Assembly: GCF_004357995.1 (NCBI RefSeq)
Contig: NZ_SMTK01000002.1
Location: 434,001-498,000, forward strand
DNA from: Arthrobacter crusticola
Lineage (GTDB): Bacteria > Actinomycetota > Actinomycetes > Actinomycetales > Micrococcaceae
Length of the DNA: 64,000 nucleotides
Direction: 5' to 3'
Positions 58,212-64,000 of this stretch are shown one piece after another; the first letter of the stretch is position 1; each line of letters starts with the position of its first letter. The notes beneath the pieces were generated by a model. That model was not told the origin of the DNA. It ran no database searches and saw nothing but the letters and a program-made list of their open reading frames with translations. Made by a program: the position numbers and the translations under genes.

Positions 58212-59366
58212 TCAGGCCACCCGGCGGGCCCCGGCGTCGGGCCGAACGCTGAAGATCACCGGCGACCTGAACCCGGCGTCGGCGAAGGCGGCGGTGACCG
58301 CCTCGGAGACGGTGCCGGCGTCCTCGGTGGGAACGAGGGCGATCGCGGCGCCGCCGAAGCCGCCGCCGGTCATACGCGCACCCACGGCTCCGGCCGAGAC
58401 CGCGGTGTCGACGGCGAGGTCGAGTTCGGGGCAGCTGATTTCGAAGTCATCGCGCATCGAGGCGTGGCTCTGGTTCAGCAGCGGCCCCAGGGCGCCCGGG
58501 CCCTTGGTGGTCAGCACGGCAACGGCGTCCTCCACCCGGGCGTTCTCGGTCACCACGTGGCGCACCCGCCGGAAGGTCTCCTCGTCGAGGATCCCCGCGG
58601 CATTGCCGAGGTCGGACACCGAAAGATCGCGCAGGGCGGGCACGCCCATCTGCCGGGCTCCCTCCTCGCAGGATGCGCGGCGGGAGGCATAGCCGCCGGT
58701 CGAGTGGGAGTGGCTTACCCGGGTGTCCATCACCAGCAGGGTCAGCCCCGCACCGTCGAGGTCGAGCGGCACGAGCATCGTCTCGAGGCTGCGGCAGTCG
58801 AGGAAGACGGCGTGGCCCACCTCGCCCAGCAGCGAGGCCGTCTGGTCCATGATGCCGGTGGGAGCGCCCACCATTTCGTTCTCGGCCAGCCGCCCGATCG
58901 AGGCGAGCTGGGAGCGCGAGAGTCCCGCCGAGGCCAGGTCGTTCGCCGCCGCGGCGACGGCGCACTCAAGCGCTGCCGAGGAGGAGAGCCCGGCCCCGAC
59001 CGGCACGGAGGAGTCGACGAGCAGGTCCATGCCCGGGACCGCGTGGCCCGACCGGCCGAGCGCCCAGAGGACGCCCACCGGGTAGGCCGCCCAGCCCTCG
59101 ACATCGCCCGCGGCCAGCCCGTTCAGGTCGGCAGTGACGACGTCGCCCTCGCTGAAGGTGGAGGCGACCCGCACGGTGCTGTCGGTGCGGGGACGTGCGG
59201 CGACCAGAGTCGAGCGGTCGATGGCGAAGGGAAGCACGAAGCCGTCGTTGTAGTCGGTGTGCTCACCGATCAGGTTCACCCGGCCGGGAGCCGACCAGAC
59301 GCCGGCCGGCTCGGTGCCGAAGCGGGCGGTGAACGCCGCGGCGAGTTCTGCTGCGGAGAGAGTCAT
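58212..59366 (-). CDS. galK: Galactokinase
   Basis: Phosphorylates galactose to galactose-1-phosphate, 384 residues. GHMP-kinase motifs: APGRVNLIGEHTDYNDGFVL (galactokinase signature), VPVGAGLSSSAALECAVA (phosphate loop), and the C-terminal GARMTGGGFGGAAIALV. GIMDQTASLLG carries the catalytic-type Asp. The ATG at 59366 overlaps galT's stop (ATGA). Last gene of the galactose operon. Confidence 0.96.
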   Translation of the reverse strand: MTLSAAELAAAFTARFGTEPAGVWSAPGRVNLIGEHTDYNDGFVLPFAIDRSTLVAARPRTDSTVRVASTFSEGDVVTADLNGLAAGDVEGWAAYPVGVLWALGRSGHAVPGMDLLVDSSVPVGAGLSSSAALECAVAAAANDLASAGLSRSQLASIGRLAENEMVGAPTGIMDQTASLLGEVGHAVFLDCRSLETMLVPLDLDGAGLTLLVMDTRVSHSHSTGGYASRRASCEEGARQMGVPALRDLSVSDLGNAAGILDEETFRRVRHVVTENARVEDAVAVLTTKGPGALGPLLNQSHASMRDDFEISCPELDLAVDTAVSAGAVGARMTGGGFGGAAIALVPTEDAGTVSEAVTAAFADAGFRSPVIFSVRPDAGARRVA

Positions 59367-60496
59367 GAGGTTGCCTTTCCTGGGGTTCCCGGCAAGGCGT
59401 TGCGCAGTCGGTCGGCAACCTGCTCGGGTGTGGTGTCGTTGATGAACGCTCCCATGGCCGCTTCGGAGCCGGCGAGGAACTTCAGCTTGTCCTCCGCGCG
59501 GCGCGGCGAGGTCAGCTGCAGGTGGAGATAGCTGGCGGGGCGGATGCGCGCATCCAGCGGTGCCTGCTGCCAGGCGGCGATGTACGGGGTGGGGGTCGAG
59601 TAAAGGGCGTCGACCTTGCCCAGCAGGTTCAGGTAGACCTCGGTGAGGTCGTCGCGCTCGGCCGGGTTCAGGGCCGCGAGGTCGGGGACCTGGCGGTGCG
59701 GCACGAGGTGCACCTCGAGCGGCCAGCGCGCGGCGAAGGGGACGAAGGCGCTGAAGTGCCTGCCCTCGAGGATCATCCGCTCCCCGGAGTCCCGCTCCTT
59801 CTTCAGGGCGGCGCCCATCAGCGTCTCGCGTCCGCCGGAGGCCTCGTAGAAGGCGGTTGCCTGCGCACCGAGCTGCGCCGCACGCGGCGGGATGAAGGGG
59901 TAGGCGTAGATCTGGCCGTGCGGGTGGAGCAGGGTGACGCCGATTTCGGCGCCGCGGTTCTCGAAGGGGAAGACCTGCCGGATGCCTTCCATCGCCGAGA
60001 GGGCCTCGGTGCGCTGCGCCCACGCGTCGATGACGGTGCGGGCACGTTCAGGGGAGAGGGAGGCGAAGGAGCCGTCGTGTGCCGGGTCGAAGGCGATCAC
60101 CTCGCAGCGGCCGAAGGCCGTCGTCGTCGTGCCCCACTCCGGGGTATCCGGCAGCGAGCCGAGCTGCGGGCCGAAGGAGGCGAACCGGTTCTCGAACACC
60201 ACGACCTCGTAGTCCGGGGCCGGAATCTCCGAGGCGTAGCGCTCGTTCGAGGCGCACAGTGGGCACTGGTCGGCCGGGGGGAGGTGCGTGCGGGTCTGGC
60301 GGTGCGCGGCCACGGCGACCCACTCGCCGCTGAGCGCGTCGTAGCGGGCATCGCCTGTGGCGGTGCCGCGGGGGTCGAGGCCGCGGCGGTCGGCCGTCGC
60401 GGCGGGGTCGGAGTGCAAGGCGGCGGAGGCTTCGGTGGCGTCGAAGTAGATGAGCTCCCGGCCGTCCGAGAGCATGGTGGGGGTGATATGCGTCAT
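59363..60496 (-). CDS. galT: Galactose-1-phosphate uridylyltransferase
   Basis: Swaps UMP between UDP-glucose and galactose-1-phosphate, 377 residues. The active-site HPH is in VTLLHPHGQIYAYPF; the zinc-type Cys pair is in DQCPLCASNE; VVFENRFASFGPQ is conserved. The C-terminal W.LEVHLVPHRQ segment supplies further His residues. Its start overlaps the regulator stop, and its stop overlaps the galK start. galE is not in the window. Confidence 0.96.
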   Translation of the reverse strand: MTHITPTMLSDGRELIYFDATEASAALHSDPAATADRRGLDPRGTATGDARYDALSGEWVAVAAHRQTRTHLPPADQCPLCASNERYASEIPAPDYEVVVFENRFASFGPQLGSLPDTPEWGTTTTAFGRCEVIAFDPAHDGSFASLSPERARTVIDAWAQRTEALSAMEGIRQVFPFENRGAEIGVTLLHPHGQIYAYPFIPPRAAQLGAQATAFYEASGGRETLMGAALKKERDSGERMILEGRHFSAFVPFAARWPLEVHLVPHRQVPDLAALNPAERDDLTEVYLNLLGKVDALYSTPTPYIAAWQQAPLDARIRPASYLHLQLTSPRRAEDKLKFLAGSEAAMGAFINDTTPEQVADRLRNALPGTPGKATS

Positions 60497-61287
60497 GTGA
60501 GGGCTTTCCTTGCGTCCTTGATGGTCTCGGGGGTGGTGACGAGGGTGTGCCGTGCGAAGCCGGGCTCCGCAGGGAGGGTGTCGGTGATCAGGCATGAGGT
60601 TTCCTCGAGGCCCGTGATGCGGGCCAGGCTCACGACGCCGAACTTGGTCGAGTCGGCAAGCACCACGAGGTGCCCGCAGCCGTCGGCGAAGGCCCGGTTG
60701 GTGTCGGCCTCGGCGAGGTTCGGGGTGGTGATGCCGGCATCGACGTCGACGCCGTGGACGCCCATGAAGCACAGGTCGACGTTGAGTGCGCGGATGGCGG
60801 CCGTCGCCAGCGGGCCCACGAGGGCCTCGGAGGGCGAACGTTCCCCGCCGGTGAGCAGCACGGCAGGCCCGCGGCCGCCGGCGGTGAGCCGGTGGAGCCG
60901 GTCGGCGGCAGGCAGGGAGTTGGTGACGACGGTGAGCCCCTCGATCTGCGCCAGGTGGTCGACGAGCTGGACGGTCGTGGTGCCGCCGGTCACCGAGATG
61001 GTCATGCCCGGGAGCACCAGCTGGGCCGCCGCCCGGGCGATGGCCCGTTTCTGGGCCGCCTGGCGGCGCGCATTGGCGGGGAAGCCCGGCTCGGCCGCCG
61101 CCAGCACTCCGGCCCGCGCCGCGCCGCCGTGGATGCGGTGGACCGAGCCCGCGGCCTGAAGGGCGTCGATATCGCGCCGTACGGTCATCTCGGAAACCCC
61201 GAGCTTGCCGGCGAGTTCGGCGACGCGCACTACCGGGCGGCCGTCCAGGGCGGCGAGGATGGCGGCGTGCCGTTCGGCTGCGAGCAT
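60493..61287 (-). CDS. DeoR/GlpR family transcriptional regulator of the gal operon
   Basis: A 264-residue regulator. The N-terminal winged helix is RHAAILAALDGRPVVRVAEL followed by GKLGVSEMTVRRDIDALQAA, the DeoR signature. The C-terminal DeoR sensor domain (SVTGGTTTVQLVDHL; VVTNSL; FMGVHGVDVDAGIT) binds sugar phosphates in relatives. It is the first gene of the galT-galK unit with 4-base overlaps, so it is probably autoregulated through the repeats at 61354-61379. Confidence 0.92.
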   Translation of the reverse strand: MLAAERHAAILAALDGRPVVRVAELAGKLGVSEMTVRRDIDALQAAGSVHRIHGGAARAGVLAAAEPGFPANARRQAAQKRAIARAAAQLVLPGMTISVTGGTTTVQLVDHLAQIEGLTVVTNSLPAADRLHRLTAGGRGPAVLLTGGERSPSEALVGPLATAAIRALNVDLCFMGVHGVDVDAGITTPNLAEADTNRAFADGCGHLVVLADSTKFGVVSLARITGLEETSCLITDTLPAEPGFARHTLVTTPETIKDARKALT

Positions 61288-61353
61288 CGCACCTCCCGGG
61301 CAGGTGTGGGGAAGACAGTGCCGGAACCGCTCCGGCTCTGGATCGAGATCGTG

Positions 61354-61379
61354 CTAACAAAATCGAACAGAAACAAACA
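61354..61379. promoter_or_regulatory. Three direct repeats at 10-bp spacing, candidate DeoR operator
   Basis: CTAACA (61354), CGAACA (61364) and CAAACA (61374), i.e. CNAACA repeated exactly every 10 bases, one helical turn. They lie in the AT-rich island between the divergent DeoR-galTK operon and the aldose epimerase gene. Tandem direct repeats are typical of DeoR-family operators. Confidence 0.6.
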
Positions 61380-61468
61380 TATCCGAAAGTAGCGGCCGGG
61401 GAAAGCGCGTCCTCCCCGCGGGGCCGTCCTGGCGGGCGCGCTCACCCCTGCAGCGGTAGCATCGGTGC

Positions 61469-62383
61469 ATGGACACTCCGCGGCGGCCGGCCTCCGGCAC
61501 GAACTACCTCCTGACCTCCGGAAGCTCCACGGCGGTGATCGCCTCCCTCGCGGCGGCCCTCCGCTCCTACACCGTGGACGGGGTGCACCTCACCGAGACC
61601 TGGGGCGAGGACTCGATTCCCGCCGGCGGCGCGGGGATCCTCCTCGCGCCCTGGGCCAACCGCGTCGACCGCGGCGTCTGGCTGCTCGACGGCGCCGAGC
61701 AGCGACTCGACATCACCGAGCCGTCCAAGGGCAACGCCAGCCACGGACTGCTGCGCAACACCGGCTACTACGCCCAGTCGGTGGCCGAGGACGCCGTCGT
61801 CCTGGCCGCCGAGATCTTCCCCCAGCACGGCTACCCGTTCCACCTCACCCACACTGCGGCCTACGAGCTCAACGGCGGGGGACTGCAGGTCACCCAGTCG
61901 CTGACCAACCACTCCGACGCCCGGGCGCCGTTCGGGCTGGGCGCCCACCCCTACCTGAAAATCTCCGGGGTGCCCACCGAGGACCTCACCCTCACCGTGA
62001 ACGCCGACACCGTCTTCGACACCGACGAACGCTCGATTCCGGTGGGTCGTGTGTCGGTCTCCGGCGATCGGGACCTGCGCGGCGGGAAGCGGGTCGGCGA
62101 CATCGAGTTCGATTCGGCCTTCACCGGGCTCACCACCGTCGACGGGCGCTTCGAGCACACCCTCACCGCGCCGGACGGCCGGTCGGTGACCCTTTGGGCC
62201 GATCCGGAGTTCGAGTTCGTGCATGTGTTCATCAGCAGGACCTACCCCGGCGTTGACCGCGCGGTCGCCGTCGAACCGATGACGGCGCCGGCCAACGCCT
62301 TCAACTCGGGCTACGGCCTGAGGTGGCTCGAGCCCGGGGCCACCTTCGCCGCCCGGTGGGGAATCCGCCCGCGTCTCGGATAA
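61469..62383 (+). CDS. Aldose 1-epimerase family protein (galactose mutarotase-like)
   Basis: A 304-residue beta-sandwich enzyme that interconverts alpha and beta aldose anomers, feeding galactokinase. Motifs are APWANRVDRGVWLLDG, NASHGLLRNTGY (His), GLGAHPYLKI (His) and VAVEPMTAPANAFN (catalytic-type Glu). It is divergent from the gal operon. TAGCAT ends six bases before the ATG at 61469, so it is probably leaderless. Confidence 0.92.
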   Translation: MDTPRRPASGTNYLLTSGSSTAVIASLAAALRSYTVDGVHLTETWGEDSIPAGGAGILLAPWANRVDRGVWLLDGAEQRLDITEPSKGNASHGLLRNTGYYAQSVAEDAVVLAAEIFPQHGYPFHLTHTAAYELNGGGLQVTQSLTNHSDARAPFGLGAHPYLKISGVPTEDLTLTVNADTVFDTDERSIPVGRVSVSGDRDLRGGKRVGDIEFDSAFTGLTTVDGRFEHTLTAPDGRSVTLWADPEFEFVHVFISRTYPGVDRAVAVEPMTAPANAFNSGYGLRWLEPGATFAARWGIRPRLG

Positions 62384-62417
62384 CTCGCGGCGCAGGCTTG
62401 TGTGGAAAGATTGGCTC

Positions 62418-63716
62418 ATGCAGCGACTCTCCGGAGGTTTCCCCAAGCGGGCCCTCCAGCGCGCCGTTCCCGCCGCCGCCACCCCCGGCGCCGCTGACGG
62501 CGAGGCTGCATCACCCGCCACCGCCCCCACCGGGGTGGGCGACCCCGCCGGAATGTCCTCCCGCGCACCCCGCGGTACTGACGGCGGAGCCCCTGCACGG
62601 CGCGGACGCCCCGCACCCCAGGACGATGTTCCCTACGCACTGAGGGTCGGCGCCGCCTGGTCCTGGCGCGTGGGCATTGTCCTGGTCGTCGCCGGCGTGC
62701 TGATCTGGCTGCTCAGCCACATCTCGCTGATCGTCATTCCGCTGATGATTGCGGGCCTGCTCGCCTCGCTGCTGCTGCCGCTGACCAGCTTCCTGATTCG
62801 CCACAAGGTGCCCACCGGGCTGGCTGTCACCCTGACGGTCCTCGGGCTGGTGGTCCTCGTCGTCGGAGCGCTCTCACTCGTCGGACGGCAGCTGGCGCTG
62901 GGCTTCTCGAGCCTGTGGGGGGAGACCCGAGCGGGCATCGAGCAGCTCCTCGCCGGGCTGTCCGACGGGCCGCTGAACATCACCACCGATCAGGTCATCG
63001 GCTTCCTGCAGGAGGCAGGGGACGCCATCCAGAACAACGGTGGAACCATCGTCAGCGGGGCGCTGTCCTTCGGTTCGAGCGCCGGGCACTTCGCTGCGGG
63101 TTCGCTGCTGACCGTGTTCGCCCTGTTCTTCTTCCTGCTCGACGGCGGGCGGATCTGGCGCTTCATCGTCGGCCTGGCGCCGGTGCGCGCGCGGGCGGCG
63201 ATCGACGGCGCGGGCCGGCGCGGCTGGACCTCGATGGGCAGCTACGTCCGGGTCCAGCTTCTCGTGGCCTTCGTTGACGCCGCCTGCATCGGTGCGGGCG
63301 CGGCCATCATCAACGTACCGCTGGCGCTGCCGCTGGCGGTGCTGGTGTTCATCGGCTCCTTCATCCCGATCGTCGGAGCCCTCGCCACCGGTATCGTGGC
63401 CGTCCTGCTGGCCCTGGTGGCCAACGGCTGGGTCAACGCCCTGATCATGCTCGCGATCGTGCTCATCGTCCAGCAGCTCGAGGGCAACTTCCTGCAGCCC
63501 ATGATCATGGGACCGGCGGTCGCCCTGCACCCCCTCGCGGTGGTGCTCGCGGTGACCGGCGGAACCCTCGTCGCGGGAATCCCGGGCGCCCTGTTCTCCG
63601 TGCCGCTGCTCGCCGTGCTGAACACCTCCGTGAAATACATTGCGCGGCGGGCCTGGGAGACCGACCCTGCCCTGCGCGGGTCGCACCCGGCCCCGGGCCC
63701 GCTGCCGCTACCCTAA
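62418..63716 (+). CDS. AI-2E family transporter (PerM/YdiK-like)
   Basis: A 432-residue membrane protein of the AI-2E family. An N-terminal Pro/Ala-rich cytoplasmic region of about 75 residues is followed by about eight membrane segments. It carries the family's FIGSFIPIVGALATGIVAVL and QLEGNFLQPMIMGPAVALHP. The ATG at 62418 has AAGATT five bases upstream; an in-frame GTG at 62400 is possible. The transported molecule is not known; family members include Na+/H+ antiporter-like proteins. Confidence 0.88.
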   Translation: MQRLSGGFPKRALQRAVPAAATPGAADGEAASPATAPTGVGDPAGMSSRAPRGTDGGAPARRGRPAPQDDVPYALRVGAAWSWRVGIVLVVAGVLIWLLSHISLIVIPLMIAGLLASLLLPLTSFLIRHKVPTGLAVTLTVLGLVVLVVGALSLVGRQLALGFSSLWGETRAGIEQLLAGLSDGPLNITTDQVIGFLQEAGDAIQNNGGTIVSGALSFGSSAGHFAAGSLLTVFALFFFLLDGGRIWRFIVGLAPVRARAAIDGAGRRGWTSMGSYVRVQLLVAFVDAACIGAGAAIINVPLALPLAVLVFIGSFIPIVGALATGIVAVLLALVANGWVNALIMLAIVLIVQQLEGNFLQPMIMGPAVALHPLAVVLAVTGGTLVAGIPGALFSVPLLAVLNTSVKYIARRAWETDPALRGSHPAPGPLPLP

Positions 63717-63736
63717 CCCCGAAAAGGAACTACCCT

Positions 63737-64000
63737 GTGACAGAGCAGACCGCCCTCGGCGCCGCGTCCACCCACACCCTCGAAGAGATGTCCCGGCTCC
63801 CGGTCACCCTGAGGGACATCGAGGCCGCGCAGGAACTGCTGGCCGGCGTCATTGCGCGCACGCCCATCGAGGAGTCCCGGGCGCTGGGCCGGCTCATTGG
63901 CGCCAACGTCTGGCTCAAGTGCGAGAACCTCCAGCGGGCCGGCTCCTTCAAGGTGCGCGGGGCCTACACCCGGATGGCAAAGCTCACCCCGGCCGAACGC
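63737..64000 (+). CDS. ilvA: Threonine ammonia-lyase (3' end outside window)
   Basis: The first 88 residues of a fold-type II PLP enzyme. LAGVIARTPIEESRALGRL and VWLKCENLQRAGSFKVRGAY carry the Schiff-base lysine (SFKVRGA) of threonine dehydratases. The start is GTG at 63737 with AAAAGGA upstream. The gene runs off the right edge, so the presence of an ACT domain (biosynthetic or catabolic form) cannot be judged. Confidence 0.88.
   Translation, partial: MTEQTALGAASTHTLEEMSRLPVTLRDIEAAQELLAGVIARTPIEESRALGRLIGANVWLKCENLQRAGSFKVRGAYTRMAKLTPAER

Overview
The window is about 64 kb of high-GC, densely coded actinobacterial DNA. Gene content and order point to the Micrococcales, most likely a relative of Arthrobacter in the Micrococcaceae. 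Examples are the xth-trpS-YihY-sdhBADC run and eno-FtsB-DUF501-Ppx, together with frequent GTG/TTG starts, many genes that look leaderless, and class F sortase and CHRD proteins. No rRNA, IS element, prophage or CRISPR array was seen. Genus assignment is inference.

Layout. 1-8937 (mostly minus): a Gfo/Idh/MocA oxidoreductase cut by the window edge, a monosaccharide ABC transporter (binding lipoprotein, permease, double ATPase) with a ROK regulator, a gamma-carbonic-anhydrase-like protein, purU, and a flavin monooxygenase-like protein. 9190-11820: a ZTP riboswitch, glyA and folD, which with purU form a one-carbon/folate group. 11913-17150: a DrrAB-like exporter, an uncharacterised membrane/secreted pair and a VOC protein. 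17170-18698: a class F sortase beside a secreted CHRD-like protein. 18904-22985: a small membrane protein, exonuclease III, trpS, a 2'-5' RNA ligase-like protein and a YihY protein. 23146-26616 (minus): sdhCDAB.

26845-38977: mannose-1-phosphate guanylyltransferase and an M20 amidohydrolase, then a nucleoside module. That module has a BMP-type lipoprotein, ATPase, two permeases, cytidine deaminase, thymidine phosphorylase, a DedA protein and adenosine deaminase; imported nucleosides can be deaminated and cleaved directly. 38984-46502: MazG, enolase, FtsB/DivIC, DUF501, exopolyphosphatase, a mycosin-like protease, and a type II NADH dehydrogenase behind a near-consensus Rex site. A tRNA with anticodon UAA but a short variable loop follows.

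47128-56970: a branched-chain amino acid transporter in two parts. The binding lipoprotein (plus strand) is separated from livHMGF (minus strand) by a conserved unknown gene and a copper module (DUF305 lipoprotein and CPH-type P-ATPase behind a CsoR-like operator). LivH carries a signal peptide and an extracytoplasmic domain fused ahead of the permease. 57232-64000: a Bax-inhibitor-1 family protein, a galK-galT-DeoR operon divergent from an aldose 1-epimerase across a three-copy 10-bp-phased operator, an AI-2E family transporter, and the start of threonine ammonia-lyase.

The most notable observations are the short-armed UAA tRNA, the ZTP riboswitch, the Rex and CsoR operators embedded in promoters, the LivH fusion, the helically phased DeoR array, the sortase/EF-hand CHRD pair, and about a dozen starts placed 5-7 nt after a -10 box.
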